A DNA stretch of 32,872 nt from Deltaproteobacteria bacterium (GTDB taxonomy: Archaea; Thermoplasmatota; Poseidoniia; Poseidoniales; Poseidoniaceae), in assembly GCA_028344335.1 (NCBI GenBank), contig JAOMAZ010000016.1, positions 1 through 32,872 of the forward strand. Reading direction: 5' to 3'. This document shows positions 15,921 through 23,833 of this stretch, piece after piece. Under the pieces are notes generated by a model that saw only the letters and a program-made list of their open reading frames with translations, had not been told where the DNA came from and ran no database searches. The stretch's first letter is position 1, and each line of letters begins with the position of its first letter. Position numbers and translations under genes: made by a program.

Positions 15921-17531
15921 TCACATTCGGAATATCCCGTAATCCTGCTCTGGCATTGGCGCATTAAGGCTGGCGGCAATACACAAGCCCAAGATGTCCC
16001 TAGTATCTCTGGGGTCGATGATTCCATCATCCCATAATTTAGCAGTTGAATGATAGGGCGAACCCTCGCTTTCATATTTGTTGAGGATTGGTGCCCTGAA
16101 GGTTGCAAGTTCCTCACCAAACATCGGATCTTTGCCCTCACGTTCTCGCTGGTCCTGCTTGACCGTGGTCAGAACATCTGCTGCTTGTGGCCCACCCATG
16201 ACAGAAATACGCGAATTTGGCCACATGAAAAGGAAACGAGGGTCATATGCTCGACCACACATACCGTAATTTCCTGCGCCATGACTGCCGCCAATAATTA
16301 CTGTGAATTTTGGAACCGGAACACATGATACGGCGGTGACTAGTTTTGCACCATCCTTGGCGATACCGCCAGCTTCGTACTTTCTACCTACCATGAAGCC
16401 CATTATGTTCTGAAGGAAAACCAAAGGGATTCCCCTCTTGCCACAGAGTTCCACAAAGTGTGCCCCCTTGAGACTGGATTCACTGAATAAAATCCCATTA
16501 TTAGCAAGTATACCAACTGGATGGCCATGAATTCTGGCAAAGCCACAAACCAAAGTTGTACCATACCTTGCCTTGAATTCATGGAATCTTGAACCGTCAA
16601 CAACTCGGGCAATAACCTCTCTTACATCATAGGGGGTGCGGTTATCCTGCGGAATAATTCCCATTAAATCCTCGACATCGTGAGCCGGCTCCTCTGGCGT
16701 ATTTCGGTCTAATTCTGTTTTCTTTGAAGGATTGAAGTTTTCAACAATATTTCGAACCATGCGTAGTGCCTCTGGTTCATCCTCTGCATAATGGTCGGCA
16801 ACTCCTGACTCAACAGTATGTACTTCTGCCCCACCTAAATCTTCAGCAGAAACAACTTCTCCTGTTGCAGCCTTGACCAAAGGGGGCCCTGCCAAGAATA
16901 TCGTTCCATTGCCCTTGACAATAATCGATTCATCTGACATCGCTGGAACATAAGCCCCTCCTGCGGTACAGGAACCCAAAACTGCAGCAACTTGTGGAAT
17001 GCCCTTACCGCTCATCATCGCTTGATTGCGAAAGATTCGACCAAAATGTCCCTTGTCGGGGAAGACTTCATCTTGCAATGGCAGGAAAGCCCCTCCTGAA
17101 TCAACCAAATACAAACATGGGAGGTGGTTTTCATCGGCTATTTCCTGAGCGCGAATATGCTTCTTAACTGTAATAGGGTAGTAAGAGCCACCCTTGATAG
17201 TTGCATCATTTGCTACAAACATGCATTCTCGGCCATGTACCAAACCAACCCCAGTAACTACTCCAGCACTATGGGCACGGCCATCGTACATGCCATTAGC
17301 AGCAAGTGGTGATAATTCAAGGAAAGAGCTTCCTGGGTCGATAATTCTCTCAATTCTCTCTCTTGCTAGAAACTTACCCCGGCTCCGATGCCTTGCCTCA
17401 TACTTGCCACCTCCACCTGCACGTGCTTCAACGTGCTTTGATGACAACTCTTTGAGAAGAGATAGGTTGTGTTTTTTTCGAGTATTAAAATCAGGGTCTG
17501 AGCGATTAACGCGGCTTGATATCCTATCCAA
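15921..17531 (-). CDS. Acyl-CoA carboxylase beta (carboxyltransferase), methylcrotonyl-CoA type
   Basis: Transfers CO2 from carboxybiotin to the acyl-CoA, 536 residues from the chosen start. The N-terminal half contains [54 protein letters not shown] and [28 protein letters not shown]. This series is far closer to methylcrotonyl-CoA carboxylase beta (MccB/LiuB) than to propionyl- or acetyl-CoA carboxylases. The C-terminal half has [25 protein letters not shown] and [24 protein letters not shown], for the second crotonase fold. The start is inferred: GGAGGGGG (17537-17544) lies 5 bases before a TTG at 17529-17531. A TTG at 17546 would add five residues but overlaps that ribosome-binding site. 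It leads the operon of hydratase, biotin carboxylase, carrier and acs. Confidence 0.92.
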   Translation of the reverse strand: MDRISSRVNRSDPDFNTRKKHNLSLLKELSSKHVEARAGGGGKYEARHRSRGKFLARERIERIIDPGSSFLELSPLAANGMYDGRAHSAGVVTGVGLVHGRECMFVANDATIKGGSYYPITVKKHIRAQEIADENHLPCLYLVDSGGAFLPLQDEVFPDKGHFGRIFRNQAMMSGKGIPQVAAVLGSCTAGGAYVPAMSDESIIVKGNGTIFLAGPPLVKAATGEVVSAEDLGGAEVHTVESGVADHYAEDEPEALRMVRNIVENFNPSKKTELDRNTPEEPAHDVEDLMGIIPQDNRTPYDVREVIARVVDGSRFHEFKARYGTTLVCGFARIHGHPVGILANNGILFSESSLKGAHFVELCGKRGIPLVFLQNIMGFMVGRKYEAGGIAKDGAKLVTAVSCVPVPKFTVIIGGSHGAGNYGMCGRAYDPRFLFMWPNSRISVMGGPQAADVLTTVKQDQREREGKDPMFGEELATFRAPILNKYESEGSPYHSTAKLWDDGIIDPRDTRDILGLCIAASLNAPMPEQDYGIFRM

Positions 17532-17582
17532 ATCATCCCCCTCCAACAGTGACGAGAAGTGAGCCGGCCTTCAAGCATATGG

Positions 17583-18959
17583 TCAGACACCGAGCATCAA
17601 GCGTCCAAGGTCCCGTAATCCAGGAGCCAGCCCTACCACCAATAGAGCCAGCACAATAAGCACTCTAAGATGGCGCTGACGGTGTTCAACTCTAACATGG
17701 GTGAATACCCAAATCAGCAGTCCAGTCAATGCCGCCTTAACCAAGAAAAATAGCCAAGCACCAAGACCACCTGTGATTTCTTTGCCCCATTCAATGATTT
17801 GAGAACTAACGACATGCTTCTCGGAATAGCCAAAGAAATCAATGCCTACCCATGTTGCTATGCCGTCGCATAATTGTCCAAAGGTGAAAGCCAATACCAA
17901 AGGATCAGCCAATAAGGCCCAACGTACATCAGCCTCGTACTCTTCTTTGATTTCAGGCTCTCCTTTTTCCCATTCATCTAGGCTAATTCCCTCTGGCAAT
18001 ATCCCCGGTTCATATCCGCAGGCGAGCATCTTCATTCTTGCTGGACTTCCCCATCGGTACATTTGCCAACAAATCAGAGTTGGAATACCAAGAATTACCA
18101 AAACCGGCCAAACCGGATTATCGTTGGCTGAATGCCAAGGATAATGGCTGAATTGTATCCAAAATGCCAATCCCATCGCCACTGCACCCCAGCCAATACT
18201 GAATAGTGAACGTTCAATTCCACTCCACTCAGAAGCAGTATCTCCAGCTAACCAACAAGCGATGATGATTGATACCATGAAACCAGGAATGGTCCACAAT
18301 GGGCCCACACTCGGGTTATTTGAGAAAGCACCTGCGTACATGACAATCCACATCAGTAATAGGATGCTTATTGCAACCATACGGTACCTTCCTTTGATGG
18401 CTACTTCAGAAAGAAAATGCTCGCTATTCTTACGGTCAGCCCAATAACCAAGGCAAGCAACGAGTACAACCCATGCAGCGAGATGAAAATGAATGATGGG
18501 TGAAATAAAAATTGTTTGATAAGATGAAGGGAATAATTCTGAATCCTCCAGAACCCTAACTACTGCTGCCATAACAACCCATGGAAGAAATGCTAAAATC
18601 GTCCTCGAATCAGCAGGTAATCCCATTTTTCGGAAGCGAGCAGAAAGAGCAACGACGAATAGCAATAATACTACAGTAAACAACACTGTATTGATTGAAT
18701 TATATTCCGAATCTCCTTGTTCGGCATCTTTGATTACTGGATTCCAAACCATTGGAGCGAGGAAACCATCCCAAAATACAGATGGAATTATTATTGACCC
18801 TAGGAATAAAACTCCAATAGCTGCCAATAAAACCCGCATTGCCCATAGTTCAGATGTGCTATACTGCTCATCTGGAAGAGGAAGGGGCCAATCTTGAGAG
18901 GGCTTGACGGCTGCGGCTGCTTCCTCCTCAGAGGGCTCGCTCAAGTCGTCTTCAGTCAT
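17583..18959 (-). CDS. DUF63 family integral membrane protein
   Basis: A 458-residue archaeal polytopic membrane protein of unknown function. After an acidic cytoplasmic N-terminus (EDDLSEPSEEEAAAA) it has roughly nine hydrophobic helices. DUF63 signatures are FLPWVVMAAVVRVLEDSELF followed by ISPIIHFHLAAW, and later the run around FGQLCDGIATWVGIDFFGYSEKH. The conserved Arg, Glu and Asp inside the membrane suggest transport or an enzymatic role, but none is established. I start it at the ATG 18957-18959, with GGAG 9 bases before it; a TTG at 18992 would add 11 residues. A TATAAT-like element at 19007-19013 on this strand supports a leader of about 25 bases. It lies 75 bases after the FKBP gene. 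Confidence 0.85.
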   Translation of the reverse strand: MTEDDLSEPSEEEAAAAVKPSQDWPLPLPDEQYSTSELWAMRVLLAAIGVLFLGSIIIPSVFWDGFLAPMVWNPVIKDAEQGDSEYNSINTVLFTVVLLLFVVALSARFRKMGLPADSRTILAFLPWVVMAAVVRVLEDSELFPSSYQTIFISPIIHFHLAAWVVLVACLGYWADRKNSEHFLSEVAIKGRYRMVAISILLLMWIVMYAGAFSNNPSVGPLWTIPGFMVSIIIACWLAGDTASEWSGIERSLFSIGWGAVAMGLAFWIQFSHYPWHSANDNPVWPVLVILGIPTLICWQMYRWGSPARMKMLACGYEPGILPEGISLDEWEKGEPEIKEEYEADVRWALLADPLVLAFTFGQLCDGIATWVGIDFFGYSEKHVVSSQIIEWGKEITGGLGAWLFFLVKAALTGLLIWVFTHVRVEHRQRHLRVLIVLALLVVGLAPGLRDLGRLMLGV

Positions 18960-18993
18960 CTCGGTCACTCCGGCAGGTGAAGAAGGTGGCAAT

Positions 18994-19013
18994 ATGCCTT
19001 GTCGGCATTATAG
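18994..19013 (-). promoter_or_regulatory. Probable promoter with overlapping dyad upstream of the DUF63 gene
   Basis: On the minus strand CTATAAT occupies 19013-19007, about 50 bases before the ATG at 18959. With the usual archaeal spacing of about 25 bases the transcript would start near 18984, leaving a 25-base leader containing GGAG. The inverted repeat ATGCC-N5-GGCAT (18994-19008) overlaps the TATA element, where a bound protein would block or modulate initiation. The assignment rests on spacing and base pattern only. Confidence 0.4.
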
Positions 19014-19034
19014 TTCCAATGAAGGTGATTTTAA

Positions 19035-19793
19035 TCACTCTTCTTCGCCGTGAGAGTGGCTCTCATGGCCGCAATCAGGATCTTCGCAATCGTGCTCATC
19101 TCCTTCTGCTGCAGCAACACGAGGTTCGTGAACTTCTACGAAGGAAACATTTGCCACATCTGTGGCATCGCGAAGAACTGAAACTACTCTGAACTTCATC
19201 ATTGCAGCATTGGTATCGAAAAGCATGGCCTGCGGTACCGTGATTGAAACATCATCGCCTTCAAACTCTACTTCGAAATCATCGTGTCCAGTGTTAGACT
19301 TTAGGAGCGCTGCAATCTTTTCTGCACGATCTTCGATAACCTTGACTATTGTATACTTGTAGCGAAGGCTTCGTCCAGCTAAAGGATGATTGAAATCAAC
19401 ACGGTATCGGCCTGCTGCTGCCAAAGTTAGAGTCCCATTACGGCCACCAATCTCGACTGAAGCGCCGATGTAGAGGCTTTTTGGGTCTTGAACTGCGCGC
19501 ATTAATTTGTCTTGGTTGATAGTCTCGATAAGACTGGTATCTTTGTCTCCATATGCCTTGCTTGGTTCGATTACAATATCGTATTCATTTCCAACTTTGG
19601 CTTCCATTAGGCTTTCTTCGAATCCCTCGATGAGTTGTCCTGCGCCAACTACTGTGGTTAGAGGTGTGTAAGTTCGGCCTTCTTGGTGCATTTCCTGTTC
19701 TTTGGCAATTGACTCGAGAGTGGTCTCAAGTAAATCGCCATTTTCAGCGTTATACAGCTCATAGTCTACGTGAACAATGGTTCCGTTATCCAT
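19035..19793 (-). CDS. FKBP-type peptidyl-prolyl isomerase with metal-binding tail (long archaeal type)
   Basis: A prolyl isomerase and chaperone of 252 residues in the cytoplasm. It starts MDNGTIVHVDYELY. The FKBP core includes TTVVGAGQLIEGFEESLMEA and IEPSKAYGDKD. An inserted flap domain follows (QDPKSLYIGASVEIGGRNGT), and the core closes at FNHPLAGRSLRYKYTIVKV, as in SlyD/FKBP26. The C-terminal 80 residues are a domain found in long archaeal FKBPs. It ends in a Cys/His/Asp-rich tail (DEHDCEDPDCGHESHSHGEEE region) that should bind Ni, Zn or Cu, as the SlyD tail does. The ATG at 19793 lies 11 bases after GGGGAGG. A GTG nine bases earlier (19802) is only 2 bases from that site, so I prefer the ATG. 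Confidence 0.92.
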   Translation of the reverse strand: MDNGTIVHVDYELYNAENGDLLETTLESIAKEQEMHQEGRTYTPLTTVVGAGQLIEGFEESLMEAKVGNEYDIVIEPSKAYGDKDTSLIETINQDKLMRAVQDPKSLYIGASVEIGGRNGTLTLAAAGRYRVDFNHPLAGRSLRYKYTIVKVIEDRAEKIAALLKSNTGHDDFEVEFEGDDVSITVPQAMLFDTNAAMMKFRVVSVLRDATDVANVSFVEVHEPRVAAAEGDEHDCEDPDCGHESHSHGEEE

Positions 19794-19898
19794 TTCAGGC
19801 ACATCCTCCCCTACTGGGGCGAGCCGGCGACCGTACCTTCATTGATAAGTGGAACGGCAAAGGTGAAACTATGAAAAAATGCAAATCCGGTCTGTATT

Positions 19899-22445
19899 TT
19901 ATTCCTCTTCATCGTGCTTTCTTTGTTGCCACGTTGCTGAACCTATCAACAAGCCAAGCAACATCATACTCCAACCAAACCAGACAAAGTGGCTTCCATT
20001 TAGGTCTTGAATTGTAACTCTAACCGAATCAACATCGTCTAATTGGGACATGAAAGAGGCGCTCATTAGCCCACTCGCCTGACTTGAATCAAAGATAACA
20101 ACCAAGTCGCCGTGCAAGCGTGCATGCCTAGATACTTCACTGCGTGCAGTGGTTCTACCATTTGGTGAATCGAATCTCAAGACTCCTGGTTCAAGGGTGG
20201 CCAACAAATCCCCCACTTCGCCATTATCGACTTCGTGGATATCTATTCTTACTCCGATGTAGCCATCGCCGACAAGGAATTTCTCATCAAATTCAGGGTC
20301 TTCATCTGATATGATAATAACTTCTCGAAAAATGAATGCCTCGTCACCGATTATTTTTGCCTCATCCTTGACAAGGGTTTGACGGTGGCTCGCATCTCCC
20401 CTATCTATCAAGGTCGTCGTGAATACATGACCAAGTAAGAGGAGCAACAAACCAAGGTGTACCATATGAGCTCCGGTAGTGCGCCATTTATTCGACGAAC
20501 CCTTTCTACCTCGCTTGGCAATTCTCTTCTTCAGTGATGAAATGGAAAGTGCTAATTCCCTAGTAATAGATGGGATTGCCATGAGTAATGGAAGTAATAA
20601 CAACCACGCAACTTGACCACGAACGAATGAACCAGACAATACTCCAGAAGAATCACCTGGTAATGATTCAGCAAACATAGCGGCGGCTAAAAATGCCAAT
20701 AAGAGAACTACCATGAGGATCAAAACCTGCATATTTTGTTGCATGTTCTTACGCCAGCCATAAATTGTCAAAGCCATAATAATAGGGACGATTAGCAGAG
20801 TCCCAAGCAATTCATGGCTCTCCAAACGAGGTGCATCTATACTAGCGAACATCAATAACCATGTCAAGAGAATGAATGCTGCTCCAACTGTGGTGGGAGC
20901 CATCAAAGACCATTTCAATGGGTTAACATCGATTCTCTTAGTGTCATCTTCGTTGATTAATAACCATGGAATTAGTATTACTCCCATACCAACCGCTGCT
21001 GCCTGCACCTCGACGACTTGAGCCCATGCCGAGAAAATCCAGAATAAGATTGGCACTCCTAGGAGGGCACCATTATCTTGTGGCCGATTTTGTGCAATTA
21101 AAGGCATGACTGCAAGGATTGCCAAAGCTCCTAAAATCAGATCTCCACTCATTATTGCAGCGGCAATAGAGCCGAATAAAATCAGAAGATTAGTTGGTCT
21201 TTTGAGGCGTAATAATAGCGCTTCGCGTTGCTCAAACAATGAAAACATTGGAGAAAACCCAACAATACAAAGGAAAATACCCGAAATAGAACCCCAAAAC
21301 ATCGAGGCGGTGTCTGATTCACTGAATGGGCTCAATAAGACGATGATTGCAGAAAGTGGAATCACAATCCATCCTGTAATAAAATGTGCAGGAATCGAAG
21401 GAGAAGCGGTTGATTCTTTCAATTCCTGTCTCAAATACCAAGCCATCCAGGTTGAAGCACAGAGTATAATCAACATCAAATAACCCATTACTTCAATTCC
21501 AACTCCAATATCGCCCTTTAGTAGCATCAGTCTCCCCCACACATCTGAAGGGGTCGCACCGCTGCCATCACCAACAAATGCATGACGACTAACCCATACA
21601 CCATTTGCTCTAGTTACCAAGGTAGACATTAATGCAAAAAGCCCTGGCATTAATCCCGCTAAAGCCCACCACCGTACATCGGTTTTACCCGGCCTTTGAG
21701 GTATATGGAGGAGAACCAAAATAGCCAACCAAGGCAATAAACTGGCTGTTTCCACAGGATCCCAGGCCCAATAACCGCCCCAATCCAACACTGTATAAGC
21801 CCATAATCCTCCGAGGCCAACTCCGAGTGTACCAACAAACAGTGCAGGTCTTGCAAGATGAATCAGGCCGTCTTTCAAAGAATCAAATTTAGAAGTAGGG
21901 TTGAAAATATGAGCCAAAACAATACTGGTTAATGCTATGCAAAAAGAATAGTACAGAAAAATGACTGGAGGATGAATAACCATCAAATCAGTCTGCAATA
22001 ATTCATTCAACTGGGACCTTGGTGCATCGGGATTGATAGCTGCATCAAAAGCACCCATACTCCAAGCAAGAAAAAGTAGGAATACCGAAAATCCATGAAA
22101 GAATGACATCCTAAATCGGCGATTTAATTCAGTTTCAGTACCGATTCTACCACGTGTAAACCAACCAACTAAGGCCATGCTGGCTGCCCACATCAGTAGT
22201 GGCCCTTCCCTACCTTCCCACAATGCCGCAAGGCGGTATCGTAATGGTAAATCTGAACCTCCATGCTCCCAAACCAAGCGATAGTTGCTGGCGTCTACGA
22301 GAAATAAGCCTGCCATAATCAAAAAAGGAAGGGCAACCAAAAAATGTAGTAGTGCAGTCAAACGCTTTTCTTCAATTCTCTTGGGTAAATCGAAGGCTAA
22401 TGCCAATGCTGCAAGGCAAGCAATTGGTAAACTGCCACCCCACAT
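19899..22445 (-). CDS. ccmF: CcmF-type cytochrome c heme lyase subunit
   Basis: A large polytopic membrane protein (848 residues) of the System I cytochrome c maturation machinery, thought to attach heme to apocytochrome c on the outer face. LWEGREGPLLMW (75-86) and DLMVIHPPVIF (153-163, with His158) precede the tryptophan-rich WWD motif WGGYWAWDPVE (222-232). TLVTRANGVWVSRHAF follows, with its conserved His. The C-terminal third has HMVHLGLLLLLLGHVF, a beta-rich external domain (about 680-815) and a last TM ending in a charged tail (QQRKHDEEE). Fifteen or so hydrophobic segments are visible. GAGGG lies 8 bases before the ATG. No other ccm gene is in the window. It follows the geranylgeranyl reductase gene by about 50 bases on the same strand. 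Confidence 0.93.
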   Translation of the reverse strand: MWGGSLPIACLAALALAFDLPKRIEEKRLTALLHFLVALPFLIMAGLFLVDASNYRLVWEHGGSDLPLRYRLAALWEGREGPLLMWAASMALVGWFTRGRIGTETELNRRFRMSFFHGFSVFLLFLAWSMGAFDAAINPDAPRSQLNELLQTDLMVIHPPVIFLYYSFCIALTSIVLAHIFNPTSKFDSLKDGLIHLARPALFVGTLGVGLGGLWAYTVLDWGGYWAWDPVETASLLPWLAILVLLHIPQRPGKTDVRWWALAGLMPGLFALMSTLVTRANGVWVSRHAFVGDGSGATPSDVWGRLMLLKGDIGVGIEVMGYLMLIILCASTWMAWYLRQELKESTASPSIPAHFITGWIVIPLSAIIVLLSPFSESDTASMFWGSISGIFLCIVGFSPMFSLFEQREALLLRLKRPTNLLILFGSIAAAIMSGDLILGALAILAVMPLIAQNRPQDNGALLGVPILFWIFSAWAQVVEVQAAAVGMGVILIPWLLINEDDTKRIDVNPLKWSLMAPTTVGAAFILLTWLLMFASIDAPRLESHELLGTLLIVPIIMALTIYGWRKNMQQNMQVLILMVVLLLAFLAAAMFAESLPGDSSGVLSGSFVRGQVAWLLLLPLLMAIPSITRELALSISSLKKRIAKRGRKGSSNKWRTTGAHMVHLGLLLLLLGHVFTTTLIDRGDASHRQTLVKDEAKIIGDEAFIFREVIIISDEDPEFDEKFLVGDGYIGVRIDIHEVDNGEVGDLLATLEPGVLRFDSPNGRTTARSEVSRHARLHGDLVVIFDSSQASGLMSASFMSQLDDVDSVRVTIQDLNGSHFVWFGWSMMLLGLLIGSATWQQRKHDEEE

Positions 22446-22496
22446 CTCAGAACCCTCGCTTAGACGCGCATCGTTGTTGGTTTGAGAACATACTCA

Positions 22497-23726
22497 TCAC
22501 CAGCCATGGTGTTTGGCACGACTATAACCAAAAGACAAGAGCACGGAAATAACTTTCCTTGAATAAAGAAGTGGTTTTCTAAAAAGTATTTTCAGCCCCA
22601 CTACAAGTTTTGTTAGGATTCCCATAGATGACATCTCCTTGGGGAGGCAACGGCCTACGAAAGACAACTCTTTTTCGCTTAATTCATAGAGCGCAGTCTT
22701 ACCTTTGAGGATTTTATCATAGGGTGGAAATTCCTTTTCCCAGATATCTTGGTAAATTTTTAATTTTGCTTTGCTAACATCGCCTTCAGATATTGCCTTG
22801 GCTGAAACTTGAGCTGCGAACATTCCTGACTTCAAGGCAAGGTGAGATCCTCCTTCAAAAAGAGGCGAGGTAAATCCTGCGGCATCACCGATTAACATTA
22901 ATCCATCATCATAGGTTTCCTGTCTCGGGCCACTGATGGGGATTGTGCCACCGAATGGTTTGATTTTTGCAGATTGAGTGCGCCATGGTGGATTTGCTTT
23001 GGGGTGTGCTTTGAGATAAGAATCTTCGATAAATGAATCAAGATAACGAATTGCTCCTTTTTTGTCGGTGGTGACCAAACCAATATTTGCTCTTCCTTCT
23101 TTCTTTGGAATCATCCAAACATATCCATGAGGAGAATACTTTGGCCAAAGATAGAAATCGAGATAACCATCATTCTCTACTTCATGCATCTCATATTGGA
23201 AACCTGAGATAACTTCTATCTCATCCTCCATTTTGAGAAGTTTTGCACAAAGTGCATGCACCCCTGATGCATCCAATATTACCTTGGCCTCGATTGGAAA
23301 GGCCTCACCTTTTCCGTCAATCTTCCAATTGGAAAACTTGTTTTCACTATTGAATTGTTTTTGAATGGATTTTACCTTATGCGATAATCTTAATTCTGCT
23401 CCTGTCTCAACTGCTTGATCAACCAACCATCTCTCAAAGAGGTGCTTTTCCAACACATATCCTGGCTCTGTCAAAAGTCTTGAACCCGAATCAGGGAAAA
23501 TAACTCGAATCCCTTTACAACGAAGAGCTATCACTTGTTCTGGCAAATCAAGTTTTAAGTTCTCAACTGCAAGGCTAGAAAGGCATTCTCCACAATGGAC
23601 AGGGGTGCCGATTTCAGCGTGGTCTTCCACAATAATGACATCTAATCCCAGTCTTGCTGAATGCAAAGCAGCAGAACCCCCGCCCGGTCCAGCACCGATT
23701 ACTAGTACGTCACAATTGGTAGACAT
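22497..23726 (-). CDS. Geranylgeranyl reductase family flavoprotein
   Basis: An FAD-dependent reductase of 409 residues that saturates isoprenoid chains, either of archaeal ether lipids or of a prenylated quinone. The FAD-binding start is DVLVIGAGPGGGSAALHSA (about 6-24) with the acidic end of beta-2 at VIIVED. PVHCGECLS (about 44-52) holds the cysteine common in this family. LMLIGDAAGFTSPLFEGGSH contains the second FAD motif (GDAAG). About 60 residues of helical C-terminus follow. The frame extends upstream to 23822, but residues before MSTNCDVLV look non-coding. GAGGTC upstream of 23726 supports this start. That leaves a 107-base divergent region facing ubiD, which suits paired promoters. 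Partner prenyltransferase and decarboxylase genes lie on the other side of that region. Confidence 0.88.
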   Translation of the reverse strand: MSTNCDVLVIGAGPGGGSAALHSARLGLDVIIVEDHAEIGTPVHCGECLSSLAVENLKLDLPEQVIALRCKGIRVIFPDSGSRLLTEPGYVLEKHLFERWLVDQAVETGAELRLSHKVKSIQKQFNSENKFSNWKIDGKGEAFPIEAKVILDASGVHALCAKLLKMEDEIEVISGFQYEMHEVENDGYLDFYLWPKYSPHGYVWMIPKKEGRANIGLVTTDKKGAIRYLDSFIEDSYLKAHPKANPPWRTQSAKIKPFGGTIPISGPRQETYDDGLMLIGDAAGFTSPLFEGGSHLALKSGMFAAQVSAKAISEGDVSKAKLKIYQDIWEKEFPPYDKILKGKTALYELSEKELSFVGRCLPKEMSSMGILTKLVVGLKILFRKPLLYSRKVISVLLSFGYSRAKHHGW

Positions 23727-23833
23727 CGCAGGACCTCTATCCAAAGGTGGAGGGCTTTGGCTCATGAACCCAACCCACTTTAGAGATGTTTTCTTTGCAT
23801 CGAGTTGATATTCTCGGCGCATGAGCAGCGGTC

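Noticed and set aside
23727-23822. 32-residue N-terminal extension of the geranylgeranyl reductase
   Set aside because: The FAD-binding start follows MSTNCD directly at 23726, GAGGTC precedes it, and the extension would use up the divergent promoter region.
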